Positions 8,671 to 18,051 are shown, counted from the stretch's first letter. The stretch is 64,000 nt of DNA from Devosia faecipullorum (GCF_015158295.1 NZ_JACDXV010000010.1:1-64000), one strand, 5' to 3'. Made by a program: numbers and translations. Notes: a model not told the origin generated them from the letters alone.

Positions 8671-8999
8671 TCCGCACGATTTCGCGCGGCTATCGCTTCG
8701 CCGCGACCGCCGCATCCACCCTTGTCATCAGCTTCATGCTCGCCCCGGCCGCCCATGCGTCCGGTTCGTCGATGCCGTGGGAAGCACCGCTCCAAAGCAT
8801 CCTCCAGTCCATCGAAGGGCCGGTCGCCAAGATCATCGCCGTCATCATCATCATCGTGACCGGCCTGACTTTGGCCTTCGGCGATACGGGCGGCGGCTTT
8901 CGCAAGCTGATCCAGATCGTGTTCGGCCTGTCCATCGCCTTCGCGGCGTCGAGCTTCTTCCTGTCGTTCTTCTCGTTCGGCGGCGGGGCGCTCATCTGA
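8667..8999 (+). CDS. trbC: TrbC, VirB2-type pilin
   Basis: A 110-aa pilin precursor: signal peptide ending near APAAHAS (about residue 31), then two hydrophobic helices (about 50-73 and 86-106) separated by a short polar loop with GGGFRK. In this family the processed protein forms the conjugative pilus. It overlaps trbB by four bases and its TGA overlaps the trbD start (TGATG). Confidence 0.93.
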   Translation: MIRTISRGYRFAATAASTLVISFMLAPAAHASGSSMPWEAPLQSILQSIEGPVAKIIAVIIIIVTGLTLAFGDTGGGFRKLIQIVFGLSIAFAASSFFLSFFSFGGGALI

Positions 9000-9280
9000 T
9001 GGCGGGCGGCCTCGAACAGCTCGACGCGGTGCCGGGGTTCACGGTCCCGGTCCATCGGGCGCTGACCGAGCATATTTTGCTCGGCGGCGCACCGCGCTCC
9101 ATCGCGATTCTGAACGGCACGCTGGCCGGGGCCGTGGGCCTCGGCCTGCGCCTCTGGCTGGTCGGCATCGCCATCTGGGCCATCGGTCATTTCGCGGCCG
9201 TGTGGGCGGCAAAGCGCGATCCCCTCTTTGTCGAGGTCGGGCGGCGGCATCTGCGCATCCCCGGCCATCTGGCGGTGTGA
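8999..9280 (+). CDS. trbD: TrbD, VirB3-type inner-membrane protein
   Basis: A 93-aa protein. The polar N-terminus (LDAVPGFTVPVHRALTEHIL) is typical of TrbD/VirB3. A hydrophobic segment at about residues 40-70 and the tail RDPLFVEVGRRHLRIPGHL follow. It associates with the TrbE ATPase in the mating channel. Start ATG 8999 overlaps the trbC stop. Confidence 0.92.
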   Translation: MAGGLEQLDAVPGFTVPVHRALTEHILLGGAPRSIAILNGTLAGAVGLGLRLWLVGIAIWAIGHFAAVWAAKRDPLFVEVGRRHLRIPGHLAV

Positions 9281-9293
9281 GGGAGGCGCGTCG

Positions 9294-11786
9294 ATGATGA
9301 ACCTTGCCGAATACCGCAGCACCGCCACCCGACTCGCCGACTATCTGCCATGGGCGGCACTGGTCGGCTCCGGCGTCGTCTTGAACAAGGATGGGAGTTT
9401 TCAGAGGACCGCGAAGTTTCGCGGCCCCGATCTGGATTCCGCCGTCGCGGCCGAGCTGGTCGCCGTCGCCGGCCGCATCAACAACGCCGTGCGCCGTCTC
9501 GGCTCCGGCTGGAGCATCTTCGTCGAGGCACAGCGCAGCGAGGCGGCGACCTATCCCGATAGTCGCTTTCCCGATGCCGCGTCGGCGCTGGTCGATGCGG
9601 AACGGAAGGCTGGTTTCGAGGAAGCGGACGCGCATTTCGTGTCCGGCTACTTCCTCACCTTCCTCTGGCTGCCCCCGGCCGAGGAAGCCGCCCGCACTGA
9701 GGCATGGCTCTATGAGGGCCGCGAGAAAACCGGCGTGGACCCGTGGGAGCTGATGCGCGGCTTCATCGACCGCACCGACCGCGTGCTGGCGCTGCTCGAC
9801 GGCTTCATGCCCGAGTGCCGTTGGATGGATGACGGCGCAACGCTGACCTACCTCCATTCCACCATCTCAACCAACCGCCATCGCGTGCGCGTGCCCGAGG
9901 TGCCGATGCACCTCGACGCGCTGCTCGCCGACCAGCCGTTGACTGGCGGGCTGGAGCCGCGCCTTGGCGACACACATCTGCGCGTCCTGACCATCGTGGG
10001 ATTCCCGACCGCAACGATGCCGGGCCTGCTCGACGAGATGAACCGGCTGCCGTTCCCCTACAGGTGGGGCACGCGCGCGATCCTGCTCGACAAGACCGAT
10101 GCGACCCGGTTGCTGACCCGCATCCGTCGCCAATGGTTCGCTAAGCGCAAGAGCATCGCGGCGATCTTGAAAGAGGTGATGACCAACGAGGCGTCCGCCC
10201 TTGTGGACACCGACGCGGCGAACAAGGCGCTCGACGCCGACATGGCGTTGCAGGAGCTTGGGGCAGACGTGGCGGGCATGGCCTACGTCACGGCGACCGT
10301 CACCGTATGGGATGCCGACCCGCGCGTGGCGCAAGAGAAGCTGCGCCTGGTCGAGAAGATCGTTCAGGGCCGTGACTTCACCGTCATGCCCGAGAGCGTC
10401 AACGCGGTTGACGCATGGCTCGGCAGTCTGCCCGGACACGCCTACGCCAATGTCCGCCAGCCGCCCATCAGCACTTTGAATCTCGCCCACATGATCCCGC
10501 TTTCAGCGGTGTGGGCGGGGCCGGAACGGGACGAGCATTTCGGTGCACCCCCTTTGCTCTTTGGAAAGACTGAAGGCTCAACCCCGTTCCGGCTAAGTCT
10601 CCATGTCGGCGACGTAGGACACACCCTTGTCGTTGGCCCGACCGGCGCGGGCAAATCCGTGCTGCTGGCGCTCATGGCCTTGCAGTTCCGGCGCTATGCG
10701 GGATCGCAGGTTTTCGCCTTCGACTTCGGCGGCAGCATCCGCGCCGCCGCGCTCGCCATGGGCGGGGATTGGCACGATTTGGGCGGTGGCCTCACGGAAG
10801 GAGATGAGGCGTCCGTTTCGCTCCAGCCACTTGCCCGCATCCACGACACCTATGAACGCGCATGGGCGGCGGACTGGATTGCGGCCATCCTCATGCGCGA
10901 GGGGCTGGCGATCACGCCCGAGGTCAAGGAACACCTTTGGACGGCGCTGACTTCGCTCGCTTCCGCGCCGGTCGAGGAACGGACCATCACCGGCCTTGCG
11001 GTGCTGTTGCAATCCAACGATCTGAAACAGGCGCTCCGTCCGTTCTGCGTCGGCGGTGCCTATGGCCGGCTGCTCGACGCCGAGACAGAGCATTTGGGAT
11101 CGGCGGACGTGCAAGCCTTCGAGATCGAGGGCCTTGTCGGGACCGGCGCGGCCCCTGCCGTGCTTGCTTATCTGTTCCATCGTATCGGCGACCGGCTCGA
11201 TGGCCGCCCCACGCTGCTCATCATAGATGAAGGCTGGCTTGCCCTGGACGACGAGGGTTTCGCCGGCCAGCTCCGTGAGTGGCTGAAAACGCTGCGCAAG
11301 AAGAACGCCAGCGTCATCTTCGCCACACAAAGCCTGTCCGACATTGACGGCAGCAACATCGCGCCCGCGATTATCGAGAGCTGCCCGACGCGACTCTTGC
11401 TGCCGAACGAGCGCGCCATCGAGCCGCAGATCACGGCCATCTATCGCCGCTTCGGCCTCAATGACAGGCAGATCGAAATCCTCGCACGGGCCACGCCCAA
11501 GCGGGATTATTACTGCCAGTCACGGCGCGGCAATCGCCTGTTCGAGCTTGGCCTGTCCGAAGTCGGCCTCGCCCTCTGCGCCGCATCCGCCAAATCCGAC
11601 CAGACCCTCATTGCGCAGATCGTCGCCGAACGCGGCCGCGACGGCTTCCTCGCCGCATGGCTGCGCGAGCGCGGCGTCGATTGGGCGGCCGACCTGATCC
11701 CGAACCTCACCAATCTTGCCGACCGGCCGGAATCCGCCGCGCCGGCCCCGCTCGATAGCCACCCCACACAGGAGATTCTTCCATGA
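9294..11786 (+). CDS. trbE: TrbE, VirB4-type secretion ATPase
   Basis: The largest motor of the mating-pair apparatus (830 aa), needed for pilus assembly and DNA transfer. Walker A GPTGAGKSVLLALMA lies near residues 448-462 and Walker B TLLIIDEGWLALDDE near 641-655, with the C-terminal VirB4 ATPase motifs (ATQSLSDI; PTRLLLPNERA). The first of two tandem ATGs is chosen because GGGAGG lies seven bases upstream. The stop overlaps trbJ (ATGA). No interruption is seen, unlike the second conjugation module to the right. Confidence 0.95.
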   Translation: MMNLAEYRSTATRLADYLPWAALVGSGVVLNKDGSFQRTAKFRGPDLDSAVAAELVAVAGRINNAVRRLGSGWSIFVEAQRSEAATYPDSRFPDAASALVDAERKAGFEEADAHFVSGYFLTFLWLPPAEEAARTEAWLYEGREKTGVDPWELMRGFIDRTDRVLALLDGFMPECRWMDDGATLTYLHSTISTNRHRVRVPEVPMHLDALLADQPLTGGLEPRLGDTHLRVLTIVGFPTATMPGLLDEMNRLPFPYRWGTRAILLDKTDATRLLTRIRRQWFAKRKSIAAILKEVMTNEASALVDTDAANKALDADMALQELGADVAGMAYVTATVTVWDADPRVAQEKLRLVEKIVQGRDFTVMPESVNAVDAWLGSLPGHAYANVRQPPISTLNLAHMIPLSAVWAGPERDEHFGAPPLLFGKTEGSTPFRLSLHVGDVGHTLVVGPTGAGKSVLLALMALQFRRYAGSQVFAFDFGGSIRAAALAMGGDWHDLGGGLTEGDEASVSLQPLARIHDTYERAWAADWIAAILMREGLAITPEVKEHLWTALTSLASAPVEERTITGLAVLLQSNDLKQALRPFCVGGAYGRLLDAETEHLGSADVQAFEIEGLVGTGAAPAVLAYLFHRIGDRLDGRPTLLIIDEGWLALDDEGFAGQLREWLKTLRKKNASVIFATQSLSDIDGSNIAPAIIESCPTRLLLPNERAIEPQITAIYRRFGLNDRQIEILARATPKRDYYCQSRRGNRLFELGLSEVGLALCAASAKSDQTLIAQIVAERGRDGFLAAWLRERGVDWAADLIPNLTNLADRPESAAPAPLDSHPTQEILP

Positions 11787-12559
11787 CCTATCCCAAGATC
11801 GTTGGGGCCTCGGCCCTCGCGCTGGCGCTCGCCATGCCCGTCGCGCTTTCGCCCATGCTGGCAAGCCCGGCCCATGCACAATTCGGCTTCGGCCGGATCG
11901 TCTATGACCCGACCAACTATGCGCAAAACCTGCTTACCGCCGCGCGCACGCTGGAGCAGATCAACAACCAGATTCAGAGCCTCCAGAACGAGGCGCAGAT
12001 GCTCATCAATCAGGCCCGCAATCTGGCGAGCCTGCCATATTCCTCGCTCCAGCAGCTCCAGCAGAGCGTCCAGCGCACGCAGCAGCTTCTCGGGCAGGCA
12101 CAGAACATCGCCTTCGAGGTCGGCCAGATCGACCAAGCGTTCCAGAAGCAATATGGCAATGTCTCGCTTTCGGCGACCGACGCCCAGCTTGTCGCCGATG
12201 CGCGCAGCCGGTGGGAGAACACGGTCGGCAGCTTGCAGGACGCCATGCGCGTGCAGGCGGGAGCGGTCGGCAATATCGACAGCAACCGCGCCGAAATGGC
12301 CGCGCTGGTCGGCCAGAGCCAAGGCGCGACCGGCGCGCTGCAAGCCACGCAGGCCGGCAACCAGCTTCTCGCCCTCCAGTCGCAGCAGCTTTCCGACCTG
12401 ATCGCGGTCATCTCGGCCAATGGCCGGGCCGACGCGCTGACCGAGGCCGAGCGCGCGACCGCTGCTGAACAGGGCCGCATCCAGCGCGAGCGGTTCCTGA
12501 CACCCGGCACCGGCTACCTGCCGGGCAACGCGCAGATGTTCAACAACGGCAACAACTGA
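11783..12559 (+). CDS. trbJ: TrbJ, VirB5-type minor pilus protein
   Basis: A 258-aa periplasmic/pilus-tip protein. The N-terminal signal peptide (ALALAMPVALSPMLASPAHAQ) cleaves near residue 32. A long glutamine-rich coiled-coil region follows (INNQIQSLQNEAQMLINQAR and repeats to about 200), and the end is GYLPGNAQMFNNGNN. VirB5 homologues act in pilus assembly and adhesion. It overlaps the trbE stop by four bases. Confidence 0.92.
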   Translation: MTYPKIVGASALALALAMPVALSPMLASPAHAQFGFGRIVYDPTNYAQNLLTAARTLEQINNQIQSLQNEAQMLINQARNLASLPYSSLQQLQQSVQRTQQLLGQAQNIAFEVGQIDQAFQKQYGNVSLSATDAQLVADARSRWENTVGSLQDAMRVQAGAVGNIDSNRAEMAALVGQSQGATGALQATQAGNQLLALQSQQLSDLIAVISANGRADALTEAERATAAEQGRIQRERFLTPGTGYLPGNAQMFNNGNN

Positions 12560-12573
12560 CCGGGAGGCTCGCC

Positions 12574-12840
12574 ATGGACGGCAAGATGCTGGCCCGGCTC
12601 GGGGCCGTGGTGTTCGTTGCGATTGCCTTGACAGTGACCGCAATCGACATGGCGCGGAAGGATGAACCTTCCGCGCCGCTCCCGGCCTCGGCCCTCCAGC
12701 CGCCGCCCGATCCCCTGCGCGCCAGCCTGCGCCGTTGCCAGCAGCTCGGCGAGGCCGCCGCAAGCGATGCCGACTGCCTCGCCGCTTGGGCTGAATCCCG
12801 CGACCGCTTCCTCGGCCGTGACCGCAGCGAGGCGCGCTGA
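12574..12840 (+). CDS. TrbK-like (TrbK-alt) putative entry exclusion protein
   Basis: An 88-aa protein with a single N-terminal membrane anchor (about residues 6-25) and a short periplasmic domain with two Cys (LRRCQQLGEAAASDADCLAAW). Size, topology and position between trbJ and trbL match the TrbK-alt family proposed for entry exclusion, which would block redundant transfer into cells already holding the element. No lipobox is present, unlike classical TrbK. Exclusion itself is not demonstrable from sequence. Confidence 0.78.
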   Translation: MDGKMLARLGAVVFVAIALTVTAIDMARKDEPSAPLPASALQPPPDPLRASLRRCQQLGEAAASDADCLAAWAESRDRFLGRDRSEAR

Positions 12841-12842
12841 CC

Positions 12843-14204
12843 ATGGGCAACACGGGCGTCATCGACAATTTCCTCGGAGTCTTCACCTCCTACATCGACA
12901 GTGGTTTTGGGCTGCTCGGCGGCGAGGTCGCCTTCATCGCCACAACGCTGATCGTCATCGACGTGACGCTCGCCGCGCTCTTTTGGGCATGGGGCGCGGA
13001 TGACGACATTATCGCGCGGCTGGTCAAAAAGACGCTGTTCATCGGCGTCTTCGCCTACATCATCGGCAATTGGAACAACCTCGCCCGCATCGTCTTCGAG
13101 AGTTTCGCCGGCCTCGGCCTCATGGCCTCGGGCACCGGCTTTTCCGTCACCGATCTGATGCGGCCGGGCCGCGTGGCGCAGACCGGCCTCGACGCCGGCC
13201 GTCCGCTTCTCGATTCCATTTCCGACCTGATGGGCTGGATCAGCTTCTTCGAGAACTTCATCCAGATCGCGTGCCTGCTGTTTGCATGGGCGCTGGTGGT
13301 GCTGGCCTTCTTCATCCTCGCCATCCAGCTTTTCGTGACGCTGATCGAGTTCAAGCTGACCACGCTCGCCGGCTTCGTCCTGATCCCCTTCGGCCTGTTC
13401 GGCAAGACCGCCTTCATGGCCGAGAAGGTCTTGGGCAATGTGGTGTCGTCCGGCATCAAGGTCTTGGTGCTCGCCGTCATCATCGGCATCGGCAGCACCT
13501 TATTTTCGCAATTCACGGCCGGTTTCGGCGGGGCAACCCCGACCATCGACGACGCCATGGCGATTGTGCTGGCAGCCCTGTCGCTGCTCGGCCTCGGCAT
13601 CTTCGGCCCCGGCATCGCCAACGGCATCGTCTCTGGCGGCCCGCAGCTCGGCGCGGGCGCGGCCGTGGGAACCGGCCTTGCGGTCGCAGGTGCAGGTGTC
13701 GCCGCTGGCGGCGGGGCTATGCTTGCGGCCAAGGGCGGTGCTGCCGCCCTCTCCGGTGGGGCCGCGGCCGTCCGCGGCGGTGCGACCGCCGCGGGCGCGG
13801 CAACCGCAGCCTATAGCGTCGGCGCGCTCGGCCAGTCCGGCGCGGTCGGTGTTGCTTCCGGCCTTGGTGGTGTTGCCCGCGCCGCAGGCTCGGCCGCCGT
13901 CTCTCCCTTGAAGCGCGCCGTCTCGAAAGCCACCGAGAGCGTCAAGTCCAGCTTTTCCGGTGGCGCACGCGCCGCCTTCGGTGTGACCGGCGGCTCATCC
14001 ACCGCAGGCACGGTCGGCGGCGCGAGCGCCGATCCCACCGCAGCAGCATCCGGCCCGGCCGGCAGCCCGCCCGCATGGGCGCAACGGATGCGGCGCTCGC
14101 AGGCCATGAACCACGGCACGACCATGGCCGCCCATGCGGTGCGCTCCGGCGACAGCCACGGCTCCGGTTCCTCCATCAACCTTTCCGAAAGTGACCGCTC
14201 ATGA
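12843..14204 (+). CDS. trbL: TrbL, VirB6-type polytopic channel protein
   Basis: A 453-aa inner-membrane channel component. About six hydrophobic helices occupy residues 25-260. A Gly/Ala-rich low-complexity stretch follows (about 260-400; GAGAAVGTGLAVAGAGVAAG), then a polar tail with AWAQRMRRSQAMNHGTT, a hallmark of TrbL in this element class. It begins two bases after trbK-alt and overlaps trbF by four bases. Confidence 0.93.
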   Translation: MGNTGVIDNFLGVFTSYIDSGFGLLGGEVAFIATTLIVIDVTLAALFWAWGADDDIIARLVKKTLFIGVFAYIIGNWNNLARIVFESFAGLGLMASGTGFSVTDLMRPGRVAQTGLDAGRPLLDSISDLMGWISFFENFIQIACLLFAWALVVLAFFILAIQLFVTLIEFKLTTLAGFVLIPFGLFGKTAFMAEKVLGNVVSSGIKVLVLAVIIGIGSTLFSQFTAGFGGATPTIDDAMAIVLAALSLLGLGIFGPGIANGIVSGGPQLGAGAAVGTGLAVAGAGVAAGGGAMLAAKGGAAALSGGAAAVRGGATAAGAATAAYSVGALGQSGAVGVASGLGGVARAAGSAAVSPLKRAVSKATESVKSSFSGGARAAFGVTGGSSTAGTVGGASADPTAAASGPAGSPPAWAQRMRRSQAMNHGTTMAAHAVRSGDSHGSGSSINLSESDRS

Positions 14205-14890
14205 GCATCTTCAAACGACCAGCAACCCACTACGGCAAATCGCCGGAACCCGAGACGCCCTATCAGAAGGCCGCGCAGGCATGGGACGAGCGTATCGGCT
14301 CGGCCCGCGTGCAGGCGAGGAACTGGCGTTATATGGCCTTCGGTTCCCTGATCCTGTCGGCCGGCTTCGCCTCGGCGCTGGTCTGGCAATCCGCGCGCGG
14401 GACCGTGGTGCCGTGGGTGGTGCAGGTGGACAATCTTGGACAGGCGCAGACCGTCGCGCCGGCCGCCGCCGATTATCGCCCGACCGACCCGCAGATCGCT
14501 TTCCATCTCGGCCGATTCATCGAGCAGGTCCGCGCGATCCCGGCCGACGCGATCATTGTCCGCCAGAACTGGCTTCGCGCCTACGAATGGACCACGGATC
14601 GCGGGGCGGCGGCGCTCAACGACTACGCCCGCGCCAATGATCCTTTCGCCAAGGTCGGCCGTCAACAGGTCGCCGTCGAGGTGTCTAGCGTCATCCGGGC
14701 GTCCCCCAACAGCTTCCGCGTCGCGTGGACCGAACGCCATTTCGAGAACGGCCAGCTTTCCAGCACGGAACGATGGACCGCGATCCTGACCATCGCCATC
14801 CAGCCGCCGCGCGATGCCGAACGGCTGCGCGCCAATCCGCTCGGCATCTACGTCAACGCAATTTCGTGGTCGCGGGAGATGAGCCAATGA
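14201..14890 (+). CDS. trbF: TrbF, VirB8-type assembly factor
   Basis: A 229-aa bitopic inner-membrane protein. The cytoplasmic N-terminus (KRPATHYGKSPEPETPYQKA) is typical of TrbF. One membrane segment lies near residues 45-65. The periplasmic VirB8 fold follows, with RQNWLRAYEWTTDRG and FRVAWTERHFENG. It links the inner-membrane complex with TrbG and TrbI. Start and stop both overlap neighbours (ATGA). Confidence 0.93.
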   Translation: MSIFKRPATHYGKSPEPETPYQKAAQAWDERIGSARVQARNWRYMAFGSLILSAGFASALVWQSARGTVVPWVVQVDNLGQAQTVAPAAADYRPTDPQIAFHLGRFIEQVRAIPADAIIVRQNWLRAYEWTTDRGAAALNDYARANDPFAKVGRQQVAVEVSSVIRASPNSFRVAWTERHFENGQLSSTERWTAILTIAIQPPRDAERLRANPLGIYVNAISWSREMSQ

Positions 14891-15888
14891 GGACGATCAC
14901 CCGCACCCCCACAATCGCGGCCGTGCTGCTTTCTGCCACCATGCTCGCAGGCTGCGCCACCAACCGGACGCCGCAATTCAGCTATGACGCCAGCGTACCC
15001 CCGCTGCCAACCGTGCAGGCGGCGGCAACCGATAACACGCCCCGGCCTTTGCGTGTGCCCCCTGCATGGACCGTCGCGCGTGGAGGAACCGCCGCAGGGA
15101 CGCCGGCCGGCCGCGTCGAGAACGCCAATGCAGCCGCCCGCGTCGAGCCGCGCCGGGAAGGCTACTACAATGCAATCCAGATTTATCCGTGGTCGGAAGG
15201 CGCGCTCTATCAGGTCTATGCCGCAGTCGGGCAGATCACGACCATTGCGCTGGAGCCGGGCGAGAGCCTGACAGGCGCGGGGCCGATTGCGGCCGGCGAC
15301 ACCGCCCGCTGGATCATAGGCGACACCGAGAGCGGCAGCGGTGCGAACCGCCGCGTCCATATCCTCGTGAAACCGACGCGACCTGACATTTCCACCAACC
15401 TTGTCGTCACCACCGACCGGCGCACCTACATGATCGAGTTGCGCGCGCGGGAATCACTCTACATGCCGGCCGTCGCATGGGCCTATCCCGCACCGCCTGC
15501 CGGCCAGCGTCACACCGTTCCAGCCGCACCGATCATCCCGGCCGAGGCTGCGCGGAACTACCGCTATGCATTGCACGTGCAGGGCGACAACCCGCCATGG
15601 CGGCCGGCTTCCGTGTTCGACGATGGCCGGCGCGTCTATGTCGTCTTCCCGGCCGGGATCGTGCAGGGCGAAATGCCGCCGATTTTCGTGCTCGGCACGA
15701 ATGGCGAACCGCAGATCGTCAACAGCCGAGTCCACCAGAACGTCCTGATCGTGGACCGCCTGTTCGGCGCGGCCGAGCTGCGCCTTGGCAACGGCAACCG
15801 CCAGCAGGTCGTCAGGATCGTTCGCATCAACCCGACGCAGGCCGCTGCCGCACAGCCCGCCAGCGCGACCGGAGGCTCCCCGTCATGA
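14887..15888 (+). CDS. trbG: TrbG, VirB9-type outer-membrane core protein
   Basis: A 333-aa periplasmic/outer-membrane core protein. The N-terminus carries a lipoprotein-type signal (LLSATMLAGC, lipobox Cys at about residue 21), which could replace a separate VirB7 lipoprotein. The CagX/VirB9 domain covers about residues 95-320, with motifs YNAIQIYPWSEGALYQVYA and YALHVQGDNPPWRPASVFDDG. Its stop overlaps trbI by four bases. Confidence 0.93.
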   Translation: MRTITRTPTIAAVLLSATMLAGCATNRTPQFSYDASVPPLPTVQAAATDNTPRPLRVPPAWTVARGGTAAGTPAGRVENANAAARVEPRREGYYNAIQIYPWSEGALYQVYAAVGQITTIALEPGESLTGAGPIAAGDTARWIIGDTESGSGANRRVHILVKPTRPDISTNLVVTTDRRTYMIELRARESLYMPAVAWAYPAPPAGQRHTVPAAPIIPAEAARNYRYALHVQGDNPPWRPASVFDDGRRVYVVFPAGIVQGEMPPIFVLGTNGEPQIVNSRVHQNVLIVDRLFGAAELRLGNGNRQQVVRIVRINPTQAAAAQPASATGGSPS

Positions 15889-17021
15889 CCGACAACACCA
15901 TCAGCGACACCATCGCGCCCATGCGCCTGCGCGCCGAACCGCCGCGCGTCACCCGCCTGTCTCGCAAGATGCTGGCAGGCGTCGGCGCGGTCGCCTTGCT
16001 CGGCATCGGCGGCGCACTGATCTACGCGCTCCAGATCCGCGATGCAGGGCCGGGAGGCGAAGAACTCTATTCGACCGAGAACCGCCCAACGGCGGACGGC
16101 CTGTCCGGCTTGCCGCGCGACTATACGGGGCCGGTGCTCGGCCCGGCGCTGCCCGGCGACCTCGGCCGTCCGATCCTCGACGCGCAGAACAGGGGACAGC
16201 CGGTCGCGCCGCCCGTCATGACGACGCCCGCCGTCGATCCCGAAGAAGAACGCCGCCGCGCCGAGGAAGAAGCCGCGCGCTTGAGCAACGTGTTTTTCCA
16301 GTCCGGCCCACGCACGGGAGCGCCGGCAGGAACGTCCATGCCCGGCCTTGCAGGACTCGGCCTCGGCGGACAGCCCGCGACGCAAGACCGGCACGCGGCT
16401 TTCCTCAACGGACCCGTGGACCGGCAGACCATCGCGCCGGATCGCGTCGCGCCGCCGGCATCGCCCTACATCCTTCAGGCCGGGGCCGTGATCCCCGCCG
16501 CGCTCATCACCGGCATCCGCTCGGACCTGCCGGGCCAGATCACGGCGCAAGTGACCGAGAACGTCTATGACAGCCCGACCGGCAGCCTGCTCCTGATCCC
16601 GCAAGGGACGCGCATCATCGGTCAATACGATGACGGCGTGACCTTCGGCCAGCGCAGGGTGCTCTTGGTGTGGAATCGCCTGATCCTGCCCGGTGGCCGT
16701 TCCATCGTCCTTGAGCGCCTGCCGGGCGCGGACGCCAGCGGCTATGCCGGGCTGGAAGACGGGGTTGATTACCATTGGTGGGATCTGATGAAGGCCGCAG
16801 GGCTGTCCACGCTGCTCGCAGTCGGCACGGAGCTGGCGACCAGCGACGAGGACCGGCTTGTTCGAGCTATCCGCGACGGGGCGCAGGATACCGTCAATCA
16901 GGCGGGCCAGCAGATCGTGCAGCGCCAGTTGCAGGTTGCGCCGACTCTCACCATCCGGCCCGGCTTCCCGGTCAGGATCATCGTCACCCGCGACCTTGTA
17001 TTTGAGCCGGCAGGAGGTTGA
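15885..17021 (+). CDS. trbI: TrbI, VirB10-type envelope-spanning protein
   Basis: A 378-aa protein with a short cytoplasmic N-terminus, one membrane helix at about residues 30-50, and a proline-rich stalk with an acidic EEERRRAEEEAARL coiled segment. A C-terminal TrbI/VirB10 beta-barrel domain follows (about 180-375; AGAVIPAALITGIRSDLPGQ, LLLIPQGTRIIGQYDDGV). It transduces energy from the ATPases to the outer-membrane core. It is the last canonical trb gene and completes an apparently intact mating channel. Confidence 0.94.
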   Translation: MTDNTISDTIAPMRLRAEPPRVTRLSRKMLAGVGAVALLGIGGALIYALQIRDAGPGGEELYSTENRPTADGLSGLPRDYTGPVLGPALPGDLGRPILDAQNRGQPVAPPVMTTPAVDPEEERRRAEEEAARLSNVFFQSGPRTGAPAGTSMPGLAGLGLGGQPATQDRHAAFLNGPVDRQTIAPDRVAPPASPYILQAGAVIPAALITGIRSDLPGQITAQVTENVYDSPTGSLLLIPQGTRIIGQYDDGVTFGQRRVLLVWNRLILPGGRSIVLERLPGADASGYAGLEDGVDYHWWDLMKAAGLSTLLAVGTELATSDEDRLVRAIRDGAQDTVNQAGQQIVQRQLQVAPTLTIRPGFPVRIIVTRDLVFEPAGG

Positions 17022-17023
17022 CC

Positions 17024-17245
17024 ATGACCAAGCTGAAACTCGGCCCGCTTCCCGACGACAAGCCCGTGAAGGTGACGGTGGAGCTACCCGCGCCGCTTCA
17101 CCGCGATCTGACCGCCTATGCCGAGGTGCTGGCCCGCGAGAGCGGCCAGCCCGTCGCCGATCCCGTCAGGCTCATCGTGCCCATGCTGGAGCGGTTCATC
17201 GCCACGGATCGCGGCTTCGCCAAGGCACGGCGAGCCGCCAACTGA
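17024..17245 (+). CDS. DUF2274-family protein at the end of the trb operon
   Basis: A 73-aa small protein (MTKLKLGPLPDDKPVKVTVE...). It has a perfect AGGAGG ribosome binding site at 12-17 bases before position 17024 counted within 17012-17017, and begins two bases after the trbI stop. DUF2274 genes follow trbI in many alphaproteobacterial and Tn4371-like elements. The central part (ELPAPLHRDLTAYAEVLARE) resembles a ribbon-helix-helix DNA-binding fold. The function is unknown; an autoregulatory or relaxosome role is only a guess. Confidence 0.8.
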   Translation: MTKLKLGPLPDDKPVKVTVELPAPLHRDLTAYAEVLARESGQPVADPVRLIVPMLERFIATDRGFAKARRAAN

Positions 17246-17330
17246 GTCCCATCCCGGCAGGGGTGCCGCCAGCGCATAGACGCAAATGCGGCACGCTACA
17301 GCCCGCCGACTGCCCTCCATGGTTCGCCCA

Positions 17331-17357
17331 ATTCCGGGGCCTACAGCGCCCCGGAAT
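17331..17357. other. Strong hairpin between DUF2274 and the next gene
   Basis: ATTCCGGGGC (17331-17340) pairs perfectly over ten bases with GCCCCGGAAT (17348-17357), loop CTACAGC. No T-run follows on either strand, so it is not a typical intrinsic terminator. It lies in the 135-bp gap after the transfer operon, 24 bases before the next start, and could act as a processing or protein-binding site. Confidence 0.45.
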
Positions 17358-17380
17358 CCACCAGAACCAAGGAGGATTCC

Positions 17381-17701
17381 ATGTGTGCAGAGCGCCGTCG
17401 CGCCCGCAAAGGGCGACCGCGACAGCCGGTCCCCGAGACACTTCCCGACGATCTTTTCGACTATGCCGACGAACCTACGCCGGACGGCCGGGAGCGCCGC
17501 AGGTCGCCGCTTCGCATCGTCGATGTGGTGTCGTTGCCTGTCTTCGACGACTGGCCCGAGAAGGTGCCGATCACCGAGGAAGAACTGCAAATCTTCGAGC
17601 GGTATTTCGGTGACGTGCTCGACCGACTGTTCGGCCCAATCGACGATCCTGGCAATCAGGACTTGCAACGGTTATCCTCCGATGATAACACTAAGCCATG
17701 A
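17381..17701 (+). CDS. Unrecognised small acidic protein
   Basis: A 106-aa protein preceded by an excellent ribosome binding site (AAGGAGG, five bases before ATG). The first 17 residues are very basic (MCAERRRARKGRPRQP). The rest is acidic with a likely amphipathic helix EEELQIFERYFGDVLDRLFG. I do not recognise the family. Its last codons overlap the start of the next gene (ATGA), so it is co-translated with the TumE/TumA-like pair and may be linked to it. Confidence 0.6.
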   Translation: MCAERRRARKGRPRQPVPETLPDDLFDYADEPTPDGRERRRSPLRIVDVVSLPVFDDWPEKVPITEEELQIFERYFGDVLDRLFGPIDDPGNQDLQRLSSDDNTKP

Positions 17702-18051
17702 GCGAGGATCGTGACCCGAGCCTCGACACGCTTCTGGACCTCGACGGACAGGTGCTCGTTGTCGATCCCGAGGGCGGCCATTGGGTGAAGTTCGTCGTCA
17801 CCCGCGTTCCGGCCTCGCCGGAAAAGCCGCACGGCCTCGATTATTCGCTCACGCTTCACGGGCCTTCGGGCGAACGGTTGGTCGGATTCGATAACGCCCA
17901 TCCGGTCGGCCGAGGAAGGCGGGGCGAGCCGATGGACCACCGGCATCGCCTCCAGACCGTGAAGCCCTACGCCTACGAGGATGCGGCCACGCTGCTGGCC
18001 GACTTCTGGCAGGCGGCGGACGCGGTGTTGAAGGAACGAGGCGTAACATGA
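17698..18051 (+). CDS. TumE-like toxin (DUF6516 family)
   Basis: A 117-aa protein resembling the TumE/DUF6516 toxin family. It has the beta-rich start LDLDGQVLVVDPEGGHWVKFVVTRV, then SLTLHGPSGERLVGFDNAH and the conserved region MDHRHRLQTVKPYAYEDAATLLADFW. Family members are toxins neutralised by an adjacent HTH antitoxin encoded immediately downstream, exactly as here (the genes overlap by four bases). The toxic activity of the family is reported, but its molecular target is not deducible from this sequence. Placement beside the ICE recombinase suggests element maintenance. Confidence 0.7.
   Translation: MSEDRDPSLDTLLDLDGQVLVVDPEGGHWVKFVVTRVPASPEKPHGLDYSLTLHGPSGERLVGFDNAHPVGRGRRGEPMDHRHRLQTVKPYAYEDAATLLADFWQAADAVLKERGVT

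Noticed and set aside
11510..12886. A 458-codon minus-strand open frame over trbE-trbJ-trbK and similar long antisense frames across the trb operon
   Set aside because: These are shadows of GC-rich coding sequence; the plus-strand products match known Trb proteins with overlapping starts and ribosome binding sites.
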